Shown piece by piece: positions 53,241 to 62,796 of a DNA stretch of 64,000 nucleotides. This DNA comes from Pedobacter sp. SYP-B3415. Its GTDB lineage: Bacteria > Bacteroidota > Bacteroidia > Sphingobacteriales > Sphingobacteriaceae. Positions within the stretch are counted from its first letter, which is position 1, and the number at the start of each line of letters is the position of its first letter. The stretch spans positions 1-64,000 of the forward strand of contig NZ_RXNQ01000034.1 of assembly GCF_004138205.1 (NCBI RefSeq), read 5' to 3'. A program made the position numbers and the translations under genes. The notes under the pieces are model-generated. The model worked only from the letters and a program-made list of their open reading frames with translations. It made no database searches and was not told where the DNA came from.

Positions 53241-56200
53241 CTAAACTGCATCATACAGCCAGACACGCAGCAGGGATATCAGCTGGTCAATATCAACAGG
53301 TTTTGAAATATAATCTGAGGCACCGGCAGCGATACATTTCTCGCGGTCGCCCATCATTGCTTTTGCCGTAACGGCCAGTATCGGCAGGTTTCTGAACGAC
53401 TGGATTTTCCGGATCTCCCGTATCGACTCATAACCATCCATTTCAGGCATCATCATGTCCATCAGTACGACATTTATTCCCGGATTTTTCTTTAATATCT
53501 CAAGCGCCTCTTTACCGTCGGTGGCAGGAATTACTTTCATTTTATGCTGTTCAAGGGCTTTTGTAATGGAGAAAATGTTCCGTACATCGTCATCAGCGAT
53601 CAGCACGGTTTTTTCCTTCAGCACTTCACGCATTCCGCCCAGTACCGATCCGTTAGCTGCATTTGGCTTTTTATCTTCAGCTTTCTCTTCTACCAGGTGC
53701 AGGAACAACGCAGCTTCGTCTAGTATCCGCTGGTAAGAATGCGCGGTTTTAACAACGATTGAGTCGGCATATTGTCTGATTCGGCGTTCTTCACCTTTTG
53801 ACAGGTTCTTACCCGTGAAAATGATAATAGGCAGATTCTCCAGACCCGGATTTTGTTTTACAAGTTCAAGCGTGTCGTAAGCAGTTTTATCGGGTACGCC
53901 CATATCAAGGATCACACAGTTGACCTCACTCTTTTGAAGCGCATCGATGCCTGAACCCACGTTATCTACAATCTCCGTTTGGATATTAAAATTGCTCAGG
54001 AAATAACTCAAAGCTTTTGCGTGTTGCTGGTTTTCTTCTACAATCAGTACCTTCTTCGGATGCCGGCTAAGTGCGTCTTCCAGCTTCCTGAATATCTGCT
54101 GCATGTGTTCGAGTGCGACCGGCTTGTTGATAAAGTCTACAGCACCCTTCAGCAGGCTTTCTTTTTTCACCTCAAGCGAAGACATAATGTGCACGGGGAT
54201 CGGGCGGGTCTGCAGGTTTGACTTCAGCTCCTGCATCACTTCCCAACCGTCTTTGACAGGCAATTGGATGTCGAGCAGGATAGCCAGCGGGGCAAATTTC
54301 TGAGCCATTTCAATGCCCGCATCGCCGCGCACAGCAACAATACCTTTGTAGCCGCGTTTGCGGGTAAAATCAAGAAGTACCTTTGCAAAGGCCGTATCAT
54401 CTTCAATGATCAGGATCACCTTATCTCCTGCTGCAATCTGATCGCGGTCATCAGCTACATCCAGCGGGATCCGGGTTACACGATGTGTTTCAGGAAGCGC
54501 TACGGCCAGCTCAGGTTCAGGCTCCGCGGTTGGCTGCAATTCAGTTACATCTTCTTCAAGTACAGCCTGCACTTTTGTAGCATCACGGGGAATAACAATA
54601 CTGAATGTACTGCCCTTTCCTTCGGTACTGCTCAACGAAATTTCGCCGCCCAGGAGTTTCGCCAGTTCCCGGCTTATTGACAAACCAAGACCCGTACCGC
54701 CAAACCTGCGCCTCGTTGACCCGTCGGCCTGCTGGAACGCTTCGAATACCATAGCCTGTTTATCTTTCGGAATGCCGATTCCTGTATCTGTGACCGAAAA
54801 ACGTACAAAATCGGGGCTTTTATAGGTTGAAACGCTAAGCGTCACCTGACCTTCTGATGTAAACTTGATCGCGTTTGAAAGCAAATTTTTCAGCACCTGT
54901 TCCAAACGCATTTTGTCTGTAAAGAGCGTCTCAGGAACACCGGCTTCTTCATTTACAACCAGCTTTAATCCGCGGTTGGTTGCCTGCGGATCGAAGAGCA
55001 GCCGCATATCCTGCAATACCTCGCTAACCTGGATGTTCTGACGCTCAAGCGTCATCTTGCCTGCTTCAATCTTCGACAGATCGAGGATTTCATCGATCAG
55101 GGCAAGAAGACCCTGCCCCGAGCTTTGGATAACCTCTGCATATTCTACGTATTCCTTTTCAATCTCTTTATTTTCTGACAACAGTTTAGACAACAACAGG
55201 ATCGAATTCAACGGTGTCCGCAGCTCATGCGACATGTTCGCCAGAAACTCAGACTTGTATTTTGTGCTTTGTTCAAGTTGGGCAGCCTTAACCTGGATAT
55301 CTGCATTTCTTTCCTCAATAAGCTGGTTTTTTTCTTCCAGCAGGGCACTGCGTTCTTCCAGCTCCTGGTTGCTTTGCAGCAATTCTTCCTGCTGCACGCG
55401 AAGTTCTTCTTCAGATGCCTGCAGTTTTTGTGTCTGCGCTTCGAGTTCGGCGTTCAGACCTTCCAGTTCGTTATGCTGAACCTGAAGTTCTTCAGACTGT
55501 GCCTGGGTTTCTTCAAGCAGTTCCTGCAGCCGCCGGCGGTTCTGAGCGGAAAATAACGCCAGCCCTACGTTTTCGCTGATCCGGTTTAATAAGGTGATAT
55601 CCTGGGCACTGTATGGGGCCAGCGAAGCCAGCTCGAGAACAGCAATGCACTGCCCGTACCGGAGAATCGGCTGGGCAACAATATACCCCGGTTTAAGCTC
55701 ACCCGATGCGTGCGACACGATAATGTCTGCCTCCTGAACCCCATTAACCTGCAATGTCTTCAAAGATTTCGCAGCCTGACCGATCAATCCGCTTCCCATT
55801 TCTATTTGAGCCAGGGCTTTGTTTTTCACAAGGCCATAACCGCCCATCAGATATAGTTTGTTGTCCATGCCGAGAACGTACATGGCGCCCACCTGGCTAT
55901 CTGTATACATGGCGACGTTTTCTACGATATCTTCAACAAGCTGCACTTCATTTTTCTCGCCAACCATCTTATTATTCAGATTGGCGATGCCGGTCTGCAG
56001 CCATTCTTCATCGGCAAGACGCCCGAAAGACTCCTGCAACGACTGCGCCATGGTGTTCATGCTTCCCGCGAGGGAGCCCAAACCGTCTTTGATCTCCGCA
56101 TTGTCCATGCGGATATCATAGTCGCCGGCAGATACCTGGGCGGCGACGGTTTGGATAGTTGCAATGCGCCGGTCAATTTCCTGATTTTTTTTGTTCAGCT

Positions 56201-56840
56201 CTGCCATTAGGCGCAGCCTCTCTTCAAAATCGTTCGACACCCGGTAGTAGAAGAAAATGGTAATCAGAATAGACAGCAGGGCGGCAATGATAATCAGTAC
56301 CGGTGTGTAACTGGCAAGTTTCATCTGGTCGGCCGTACGCGCGCTGAGCAGCCGGCGCTCTTCAGCAGACATGGCAGCAACAACAGAACGTGCTTCATCC
56401 ATGTATTCTTTTCCGGTGATTAAGGTAGAGGCTGCAACTGGGATACCGTTGCTTTTGGCGGCAATGCTCTGTCGTAAAATATCAAGTCTGCGCACAATGA
56501 TCTCACGCAAAACCGCAATATTTTTTTGTTGCAGCGCATTGTCGGCCGTTTGTGCCTCAACCTGATTTAACAGGAGCTGCGCACGGTCGCTCGCGCCTTC
56601 ATAGGGTTTTAGAAAAGCTTTATCGCTCGTTAACAGGTAACCCCGCTGCCCGGTTTCAGCATCTTTCAACGTAGAAAGGACCTGCTCAAGGTTTCGCAGG
56701 ATCTCGTTTGTCTTGGTAACCGTTCCTGATGCTTTATTCAGGTTCTGAAGGCTTATATACGAAGCCAGCGAACTGATGATAAGCAACAAAAGCGACAGGC
56801 CGAGGCCTAGCCGCAAATTACTTTTTAACTTAGTACTCAT
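53241..56840 (-). CDS. Large hybrid sensor histidine kinase (CHASE3-HAMP-GAF-coil-HisKA-HATPase-3 receivers)
   Basis: A 1199-residue membrane kinase. TM1 is at about 13-32, periplasmic CHASE3 at 33-175 ('LKDAETGQRGYLLTSD'), TM2 at about 178-200, HAMP at 200-255, GAF at about 300-430, a long Glu/Gln coiled coil at 437-525, HisKA with phospho-His538 ('NMSHELRTPLNSI'), HATPase at about 650-770, and three receivers near 830-945, 950-1065 and 1080-1195 ('LLDIQLPVKDG', 'ILDMGVPDKTAY', 'LMDMMMPEMDGY'). It is the core of the operon. The three receivers suggest an internal phosphorelay or several output states. Confidence 0.95.
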   Translation of the reverse strand: MSTKLKSNLRLGLGLSLLLLIISSLASYISLQNLNKASGTVTKTNEILRNLEQVLSTLKDAETGQRGYLLTSDKAFLKPYEGASDRAQLLLNQVEAQTADNALQQKNIAVLREIIVRRLDILRQSIAAKSNGIPVAASTLITGKEYMDEARSVVAAMSAEERRLLSARTADQMKLASYTPVLIIIAALLSILITIFFYYRVSNDFEERLRLMAELNKKNQEIDRRIATIQTVAAQVSAGDYDIRMDNAEIKDGLGSLAGSMNTMAQSLQESFGRLADEEWLQTGIANLNNKMVGEKNEVQLVEDIVENVAMYTDSQVGAMYVLGMDNKLYLMGGYGLVKNKALAQIEMGSGLIGQAAKSLKTLQVNGVQEADIIVSHASGELKPGYIVAQPILRYGQCIAVLELASLAPYSAQDITLLNRISENVGLALFSAQNRRRLQELLEETQAQSEELQVQHNELEGLNAELEAQTQKLQASEEELRVQQEELLQSNQELEERSALLEEKNQLIEERNADIQVKAAQLEQSTKYKSEFLANMSHELRTPLNSILLLSKLLSENKEIEKEYVEYAEVIQSSGQGLLALIDEILDLSKIEAGKMTLERQNIQVSEVLQDMRLLFDPQATNRGLKLVVNEEAGVPETLFTDKMRLEQVLKNLLSNAIKFTSEGQVTLSVSTYKSPDFVRFSVTDTGIGIPKDKQAMVFEAFQQADGSTRRRFGGTGLGLSISRELAKLLGGEISLSSTEGKGSTFSIVIPRDATKVQAVLEEDVTELQPTAEPEPELAVALPETHRVTRIPLDVADDRDQIAAGDKVILIIEDDTAFAKVLLDFTRKRGYKGIVAVRGDAGIEMAQKFAPLAILLDIQLPVKDGWEVMQELKSNLQTRPIPVHIMSSLEVKKESLLKGAVDFINKPVALEHMQQIFRKLEDALSRHPKKVLIVEENQQHAKALSYFLSNFNIQTEIVDNVGSGIDALQKSEVNCVILDMGVPDKTAYDTLELVKQNPGLENLPIIIFTGKNLSKGEERRIRQYADSIVVKTAHSYQRILDEAALFLHLVEEKAEDKKPNAANGSVLGGMREVLKEKTVLIADDDVRNIFSITKALEQHKMKVIPATDGKEALEILKKNPGINVVLMDMMMPEMDGYESIREIRKIQSFRNLPILAVTAKAMMGDREKCIAAGASDYISKPVDIDQLISLLRVWLYDAV

Positions 56841-56847
56841 ATTTTTG

Positions 56848-57954
56848 CTAGTGGGCTGCTATCCTGAAATGAAATTCTGATCCTTCTCCGGGTGTGCTTG
56901 TAACACCGATCTCTCCTTTGTGCCGCCTGATAATCTCCGCACAGATGTACAGGCCGATGCCGAGACCCTGGAAACGGTTCGAGGGCTCTTCAACCCTGTA
57001 AAATTTATCGAACACTTTTGCCTGCTGTTCTTCCGGAATGCCGAGACCCTGGTCTTTTACCTTTAAGTAGAAATAGCCGTCTTCAATACCGGTTGTTACC
57101 CAGACATCATTGCGGCCGGGTGAGTATTTGATTGCATTGGTAAGCAGATTTACAAAAACCTGTTCTACGCGCATTTCATCGGCGAAGATCTCAACGCCAG
57201 CCTGGCCCTGCAGGTGGATGTTGATATGCGGATTAGACTGATGCATGACCTCGATTACGCTTGCAATCATAGCATCAACATCAAATGGCTTCATGTTCAG
57301 CTTTAGCTTACCGCTTTCGATCTTAGACATGTCAAGCAGATCAGCTATCAGATCATTCAATTTCTCCAGCTGAACCTGCGATTTTTTCAGGTGTTTTTTC
57401 AGCGTTTCGGTATCGCCCTTGTCAATACTGCGTTCAAGCAACTGGATGTAACCCTTTACGCTGGTAAGCGGCGTTTTTAGCTCATGACTGGCAATGCTGA
57501 TAAACTCGTCTTTCTTGTATTCTGCCGCCTTCCTGTATTCTATTTCTTCGAGAAGCGCTTTCTGCATTTCATTCAGCTTGCGGTTCTGCTCGTAAATACG
57601 GTAAAAGGTCTTGACTTTAAGAAGGAGAATGTTGATATCTACCGGCTTGGTTATATAATCGAGTCCGCCGGATGAATAACCTTTCGTAATAAACCTGGTT
57701 TCTGTATTAACGGCCGAGAGGAAAATGATGGCTGTGTCTTTGGTTTTGCTATATCCTGAAATAGCCTCTGCAACTTCAAAACCATCCATGCCGGGCATCT
57801 GGACATCAAGAATAATGAGCACGTACTCATTTCTCAGCACTTTTTTCAGCGCTTCTTCTCCTGAAGACGCAGTATCAATTTCGAAGCCACCGTGTTCCAG
57901 AACTTTTTTTAGCGAAGTCAGGTTCTCAGGGGTATCGTCGACTAATAGAATCAT
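56848..57954 (-). CDS. Receiver-histidine kinase hybrid (REC-HisKA-HATPase)
   Basis: A 368-residue cytoplasmic protein: receiver at residues 1-118 with phospho-acceptor in 'VLIILDVQMPGMDG', a short coiled linker, HisKA with 'FISIASHELKTPLTSVKGY' (His about 155) and HATPase to the end ('VFVNLLTNAIKYSPG', 'FRVEEPSNRFQGLGIGLYI'-like ATP lid). No membrane segment. It is the first gene of the signalling operon, 7 nt before the large hybrid kinase, and can receive phosphate and then signal as a kinase. Confidence 0.95.
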   Translation of the reverse strand: MILLVDDTPENLTSLKKVLEHGGFEIDTASSGEEALKKVLRNEYVLIILDVQMPGMDGFEVAEAISGYSKTKDTAIIFLSAVNTETRFITKGYSSGGLDYITKPVDINILLLKVKTFYRIYEQNRKLNEMQKALLEEIEYRKAAEYKKDEFISIASHELKTPLTSVKGYIQLLERSIDKGDTETLKKHLKKSQVQLEKLNDLIADLLDMSKIESGKLKLNMKPFDVDAMIASVIEVMHQSNPHINIHLQGQAGVEIFADEMRVEQVFVNLLTNAIKYSPGRNDVWVTTGIEDGYFYLKVKDQGLGIPEEQQAKVFDKFYRVEEPSNRFQGLGIGLYICAEIIRRHKGEIGVTSTPGEGSEFHFRIAAH

Positions 57955-58063
57955 CTATGTGCGTGTTTATCGGCTAAATTAAAGGAATGTAAAGAAAAAC
58001 AATTTCATTCTATTAATCAACTGCTGTTTCATTTAGGTGTTTAAACAAATAGATTTGGCCGCT

Positions 58064-58900
58064 TTACAGTTCGGATGCATTGAAGGTGTCGCCTTGGCGG
58101 ATATCTCCGGTATCAAAACCTTTCTTGAACCAGAACATGCGTTGCTGTGATGTGCCATGTGTAAACGCATCAGGCACCACTTCGCCCTGTGCCTGTTTTT
58201 GCAGTTTGTCATCGCCAATGGCATTTGCCGCTGTAAGTGCCTCTTCAAGGTCGCCTGCCTCAAGCTGGAAATCTTTGAGGTTTTGTGCATGATGGGCCCA
58301 GAGCCCGGCAAAAAAATCGGCCTGGAGTTCAAGTTTAACAGACAGGCGGTTGTATTCGGTTTCGCTTAGCCGGCCCCGGGCTTCGTGCAGTTTGTTCGAA
58401 ATGCCGAGCAGGTTCTGCACGTGGTGACCCACTTCGTGCGCAATTACATATGCCTGTGCAAAATCGCCGCCGGCTCCGAAACGGTCACGCAGCTCGTTAT
58501 AAAAAGACAGATCTATATAAACTTTGTTATCGCCGGGACAGTAAAATGGTCCGACGGCAGCAGAAGCACCACCACAGGCAGATTGTACCTGGTTTGTAAA
58601 CAGGCGCAGCTTTGGATGTTCATACTGCCTGCCCATCTCGCGGAACTGCGCGTCCCAGACCTGCTCGGTGGATTCAAGGACGCCTGATATAAACTGGGCC
58701 TGCGCATCGTTCTGAGGAACCCCCTGTTTTACCGCTCCCTGTTCAGTTCCCGGAATCTGGCTGACTATGCCTGAAAAATCCTTGCCAAAAAGAAGACCAA
58801 GAATAACTACAACGATGCCGATGCCGCCGCCAAGTATGGTGCCACCGCCAAGACCTCTGCCGTCTTCTACGTTGTCACTGCCTCTGCCAAACCATTTCAT
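58064..58900 (-). CDS. Neutral zinc metallopeptidase (YpfJ family) with one transmembrane helix
   Basis: A 278-residue protein. A Gly-rich start is followed by a transmembrane helix (about 24-42, 'TILGGGIGIVVVILGLLFG') and the zinc peptidase domain with 'VIAHEVGHHVQNLLG' (HExxH) and 'LELQADFFAGLWAHHAQ' (third ligand region). This is the KPN_02809/YpfJ family of unknown substrate. It stands alone between the signalling operon and gltX. Confidence 0.92.
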   Translation of the reverse strand: MKWFGRGSDNVEDGRGLGGGTILGGGIGIVVVILGLLFGKDFSGIVSQIPGTEQGAVKQGVPQNDAQAQFISGVLESTEQVWDAQFREMGRQYEHPKLRLFTNQVQSACGGASAAVGPFYCPGDNKVYIDLSFYNELRDRFGAGGDFAQAYVIAHEVGHHVQNLLGISNKLHEARGRLSETEYNRLSVKLELQADFFAGLWAHHAQNLKDFQLEAGDLEEALTAANAIGDDKLQKQAQGEVVPDAFTHGTSQQRMFWFKKGFDTGDIRQGDTFNASEL

Positions 58901-58964
58901 AGTGCTAAAATTTTAGGAATACCCGGTCTTAGCACAATTGTTTTGCCAATCTAAGCCGTAAGGC

Positions 58965-60476
58965 TTAAGCATTGATGACTTCAAGGGCCGTTGTGATGCG
59001 GTTTTTCACCTCATCTGCTCCGAGCAGCAGGGCAATATCGAAAACACCCGGCCCGAACTTTCCGCCAACCAGCATCACCCGAAGGGGCAGCATCAGTTCG
59101 CCGGGCTTAAAACCGCTGGTTTCGGCGAGCGACTTGAACGCGCCTTCAGCAGCTGCGGCATCTCCCTCCCCGGTAAAGTTATCAGCGTAGTTTTTAAAGA
59201 AAACAGACTTATCTGTATTCCATTTTCCTTTTACGGCAGCCACGTCGTATTCCTGCGGTTGTCTGAAAAAGTACGCAGCCTGCGCTACAAAATCGGGCAA
59301 TAGTGTGCAGCGTTCTTTTATCAGTGTAAGCACCTGTTCAAGATAGGTCTCATAGTTTACCATGATCCCCTCCGCTTCGAGTGCCGGTTTTACAAGCGGC
59401 GCAAGCGCTTTTGCGTCCAGGCTTTTGATCCATTCATGATTAAACCACTTGGCTTTCTCGAAATCGAATTTTGCTCCGGCTTTGCTGATCCGGTCCGGAT
59501 CGAACGCTTCGATCAGTTCAGTCAGGCTGAAAAGCTCGCGATCTGTGCCATCGTTCCAGCCAAGCATGGCCAGCATATTGACGAAAGCTTCAGGTAAAAA
59601 CCCGCGCTCGCGAAACCCTTCTGTCAGTGTACCCGCTTTCGGATCGGTCCAGTTCATTGCGTACACAGGAAAACCGAGCCGGTCGCCGTCGCGTTTGCTT
59701 AGTTTGCCATTGCCGTCGGGTTTAAGAATAAGTGGCAGGTGTGCCCATTGCGGCATGCTTGCTTCCCAGCCAAGGTATTTCCAGAGCAGAATATGCACGG
59801 GTGCAGAAGGCAGCCACTCTTCGCCTCTGAACACATGCGAGATTTCCATTGCCTTATCATCTACTACCACGGCCAGGTGATAGGTAGGCATGCCGTCAGC
59901 TTTGAGCAATACTTTATCATCGACGATCGAGGTGTCAAAATTGACATCTCCCCTGATCATGTCATTGAAATAGACGTTTTCTCCTTCGGGGACTTTTATC
60001 CTGACTACGTGCGGTACGCCATCCTGCAACAGCTGGCTCACCTCATGCGGTGTCAGGACGAGCGAATTGCGAAGCGAAAGCCTCGTTGCCTGTCCGTATT
60101 GAAAATTTGCGGTTTCTTTCCGCCTGGCGTCAAGCTCTTCAGGGGTATCAAAAGCATAGTATGCGTAACCTTCATCAACCAGCTGTTCAGCGAAGGCCCT
60201 GTAATTCGGCTTACGCTCGCTTTGCCGGTACGGTGCATGGGGACCGCCCTTAAGCGGGCTTTCATCCGGCTCTATGCCGCACCATCTCAAACAGGCATTG
60301 ATATACGCTTCTGCACCCTCAACAAAGCGGGTCTGGTCTGTATCCTCAACACGGAGAATAAAGGTTCCATTGTGCTTGCGGGCAAACAGGTAATTGAAAA
60401 GTGCTGTCCGCACACCGCCAAGGTGCAGGCCGCCGGTTGGGCTCGGCGCAAATCTTACGCGTATTTTTTGTTCCAT
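58965..60476 (-). CDS. gltX: Glutamyl-tRNA synthetase
   Basis: A 503-residue class I synthetase. The HIGH-like motif is 'FAPSPTGGLHLGGVRTALFNY' split across residues 9-28, and the KMSKR motif is 'GKLSKRDGDRLG'. The helical C-terminal anticodon domain covers about 330-503. It has no GlnRS role because glnS is present. The promoter box TATCTTTG (60533-60540, minus) lies 56 nt upstream. Confidence 0.97.
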   Translation of the reverse strand: MEQKIRVRFAPSPTGGLHLGGVRTALFNYLFARKHNGTFILRVEDTDQTRFVEGAEAYINACLRWCGIEPDESPLKGGPHAPYRQSERKPNYRAFAEQLVDEGYAYYAFDTPEELDARRKETANFQYGQATRLSLRNSLVLTPHEVSQLLQDGVPHVVRIKVPEGENVYFNDMIRGDVNFDTSIVDDKVLLKADGMPTYHLAVVVDDKAMEISHVFRGEEWLPSAPVHILLWKYLGWEASMPQWAHLPLILKPDGNGKLSKRDGDRLGFPVYAMNWTDPKAGTLTEGFRERGFLPEAFVNMLAMLGWNDGTDRELFSLTELIEAFDPDRISKAGAKFDFEKAKWFNHEWIKSLDAKALAPLVKPALEAEGIMVNYETYLEQVLTLIKERCTLLPDFVAQAAYFFRQPQEYDVAAVKGKWNTDKSVFFKNYADNFTGEGDAAAAEGAFKSLAETSGFKPGELMLPLRVMLVGGKFGPGVFDIALLLGADEVKNRITTALEVINA

Positions 60477-60532
60477 AACTGAAAAGGTTCTGATACGGCC
60501 TGATGGCCGCCCGGTTGCATAACACCGGCCCG

Positions 60533-60540
60533 CAAAGATA
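60533..60540 (-). promoter_or_regulatory. -7 promoter box of gltX (TATCTTTG)
   Basis: Exact TAnnTTTG match on the minus strand, 56 nt upstream of gltX. Confidence 0.45.
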
Positions 60541-60610
60541 GCTTTTTCATACGGTTCGGTCTCCCGCCTGCGGTATTTGCAAGCGATTTTGTATTTTGGC
60601 TGTTCATTCT

Positions 60611-61825
60611 ATGAATCCATACCAACAGAAGCGCCGCAGGAAATTTTTTCTGCTGATCTTTGCCCTCGTTATCGGAACCGCCTCCGTTTTTTATACCGAT
60701 TTCTTTGTTAAGAAAATGGAAAGGGAAGAGCGGGTGCAATTTCAACTATGGGTAAAGGCTGCGGAAAAGCGTTTTGAGCTCTACGACGATAACCGTTATA
60801 CTGAGATCATCGACATGATCAATAAAAGCAGCACGGTTCCCGTCATTCTGACCGATAAGGAAGACGCCATTATTGCGGTAAATAACCTGGATACCACAAA
60901 AAAACACATCAAGCTTGACGATTCGCCCAAAGCGATAGCGGATTCGGTTTATTTTCAGAACCAGCTGGCTACTATGAAGCGGCAACACCAGCCCATTCCC
61001 ATTGCCGGCTTGTACGGTACAGAGTATAAGGTGTATTATAAAGACTCCTTCATACTCACACAGCTGCGTTATTTTCCTTATATCCAGCTGGCCGTTGTGG
61101 GAGTTTTCCTGCTTGCAGCCTATGTCGCGTTCAGCTCCGCGCGAAAGCTGGAACAGGACCAGGTATGGGTCGGGCTAGCCAAAGAAACTGCCCACCAGCT
61201 GGGCACCCCCATATCTTCGCTGATGGCATGGATGGAAATCATCAAAAGCAAATTTGGCTCTGAAGACGACCAACTGTTTCTCGAAATGGAAAACGATATT
61301 CAGCGCCTGGAGGTCGTAACAGACCGCTTTTCGAAAATCGGTTCCAAACCGATCCTGGAAGATCATACCGTCTTTATCGTGGTCAGCAATTTTGTCGAGT
61401 ATTTCAAAATAAGAACGTCAGACAAGATTCGTTTTACCGTAACCGGTGATGAACAGGTCAGGGCGATGCTGAACGTACCCCTGTTTGACTGGGTGCTTGA
61501 GAACCTGTTAAAAAATGCCGCCAATGCTATTGAAAACGACGGAAACATCACGATAGAGATCATCGAAAACCTTGCAAAAGAACAGGTTTTTATCGACGTG
61601 CACGATACCGGTAAAGGCATTCCCCGCTCAAAATTCGATGCTGTATTTCAGCCCGGTTATACAACACGTAAACGCGGCTGGGGCCTCGGCTTATCGTTAA
61701 CACGGCGTATGGTAGAGAATTATCACAGCGGCCAGATCTTTGTCAAAGACTCTGAACTGGGCAAGGGAACAACATTCAGAATCATCTTAAAAAGCAGTTT
61801 AAAATATGAACCGACCACAGCCTGA
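60611..61825 (+). CDS. Sensor histidine kinase
   Basis: A 404-residue membrane kinase. TM1 is near residues 14-32, a periplasmic sensor region follows, TM2 is near 157-174 ('IQLAVVGVFLLAAYVAFSSA'), with no clear HAMP. The kinase core has the H-box 'KETAHQLGTPISSLMAW', N-box 'LENLLKNAANAIEND', 'DTGKGIPRSKFDAVFQPGYTTRKRGWGLGLSLT'-type G boxes. The H-box HQLGTP is the variant common in Bacteroidota NtrB-like kinases. I start at ATG 60611; an in-frame TTG at 60596 lies on a promoter-like TATTTTGG. No response regulator gene is beside it. Confidence 0.92.
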   Translation: MNPYQQKRRRKFFLLIFALVIGTASVFYTDFFVKKMEREERVQFQLWVKAAEKRFELYDDNRYTEIIDMINKSSTVPVILTDKEDAIIAVNNLDTTKKHIKLDDSPKAIADSVYFQNQLATMKRQHQPIPIAGLYGTEYKVYYKDSFILTQLRYFPYIQLAVVGVFLLAAYVAFSSARKLEQDQVWVGLAKETAHQLGTPISSLMAWMEIIKSKFGSEDDQLFLEMENDIQRLEVVTDRFSKIGSKPILEDHTVFIVVSNFVEYFKIRTSDKIRFTVTGDEQVRAMLNVPLFDWVLENLLKNAANAIENDGNITIEIIENLAKEQVFIDVHDTGKGIPRSKFDAVFQPGYTTRKRGWGLGLSLTRRMVENYHSGQIFVKDSELGKGTTFRIILKSSLKYEPTTA

Positions 61826-62327
61826 GGAATATGCTTCGTGGGGAGCCGTTTACATCGACCAGATAACGGGCGATGTCTTTGAGGATCTGGAAAACCAGGT
61901 ACTTCATTTTACTGATACCATCCTGGCACACCGCCAGCTGGAATCGTACGCCTATGCTCCCGGAAAATGGACAATGAAGGAATTGCTGGGACATATGGTC
62001 GATACAGAACGTATCCTGGTGTTCCGGCTAACAGCTTTCGCACGAAATGACAAGACCGCACTGCCAGGGTTCGAAGAAGACGATTATGTGCGCTATGCCG
62101 ATTTTGCAGGAAGGCAACTCGATGACCTGGTACAGGAATTTGTACTGCTGCGCAAATCAAACCTGTTTTTATTCCGCGGACTTACCGAAGCGCAACTTGA
62201 TCGCCGCGGCACAATGACAGACGGCCGCATCATATCAGTCAGGGCTTTGCTGTATGTTATTGCCGGGCATGTTAATCACCATCAAAGGGTGCTCGAGACA
62301 AAATATCTAAAGCAGACAGGTAAATGA
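61806..62327 (+). CDS. DinB family protein
   Basis: A 173-residue four-helix-bundle protein of the DinB/YfiT superfamily. Metal-ligand histidines are in 'LGHMVDTERILVFRL' and 'IAGHVNHHQRVLETKYL'. Members are metal-dependent thiol-transferase-like or unknown enzymes. Its start overlaps the kinase stop by 20 bp, and its stop overlaps the thioesterase start by 4 bp, so the three are one translationally coupled run. Confidence 0.9.
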   Translation: MNRPQPEEYASWGAVYIDQITGDVFEDLENQVLHFTDTILAHRQLESYAYAPGKWTMKELLGHMVDTERILVFRLTAFARNDKTALPGFEEDDYVRYADFAGRQLDDLVQEFVLLRKSNLFLFRGLTEAQLDRRGTMTDGRIISVRALLYVIAGHVNHHQRVLETKYLKQTGK

Positions 62328-62752
62328 TCTGGTTTAAAGAATTTGACGCAGAGATGCTGAACGCCCGTCCGGGAGAACACATGGGCACATTGCTTGGCAT
62401 CAGGTTTTCACGCGTAGGCGACGATGAACTTGAAGCCACCATGCCGGTAGATGACCGCACGCGACAGCCCGCCGGAATTCTGCACGGCGGTGCTTCAGTT
62501 GTGCTTGCAGAGACGCTTGGCAGTGTCGCCTCGGCCATGTGTATCGATCCTGAAAAATATCTGGCAGTTGGTCTGGAAGTGAACGCAAACCACCTTCGAC
62601 CGGTAAAAAGCGGTAAGGTAACAGGGATCTGTAAAATTGTTCACCGGGGCGCAAAAACGCATGTTTGGGATATCCGGATTTTTGACGAACGCGGCAAAAC
62701 GAATTGTATAAGCCGTTTAACGGTTGCCATTATTCCCAAACCCGGGGCATAA
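62324..62752 (+). CDS. Hotdog-fold thioesterase (PaaI/MenI-like)
   Basis: A 142-residue hotdog-fold acyl-CoA thioesterase. 'DRTRQPAGILHGGASVVLAETLGSVAS' contains the HGG motif and the catalytic acidic residue (E) typical of the 1,4-dihydroxy-2-naphthoyl-CoA/PaaI group; 'VGLEVNANHLRPVKSG' is also typical. It may serve menaquinone synthesis, but the specificity is not proven. A terminator follows. Confidence 0.9.
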   Translation: MIWFKEFDAEMLNARPGEHMGTLLGIRFSRVGDDELEATMPVDDRTRQPAGILHGGASVVLAETLGSVASAMCIDPEKYLAVGLEVNANHLRPVKSGKVTGICKIVHRGAKTHVWDIRIFDERGKTNCISRLTVAIIPKPGA

Positions 62753-62784
62753 AAAAAGCGGCACCGAACATGCCGCTCCTTTTT
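62751..62784. terminator. Rho-independent terminator of the kinase-dinB-thioesterase run
   Basis: AGCGGCA (62757-62763) pairs with TGCCGCT (62771-62777), preceded by an A-run and followed by T-rich sequence. It probably also serves the convergent gene at 62797. Confidence 0.8.
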
Positions 62785-62796
62785 GCCGAATGAGCG

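Noticed and set aside
51465..57954. Flagellar or gliding chemotaxis cluster
   Set aside because: Only CheB, CheR and kinases are present; no receptor, CheA, CheW or motor genes in the window.
59739..60482. 247-codon open frame on the plus strand inside gltX
   Set aside because: Antisense to gltX; no motif and no promoter.
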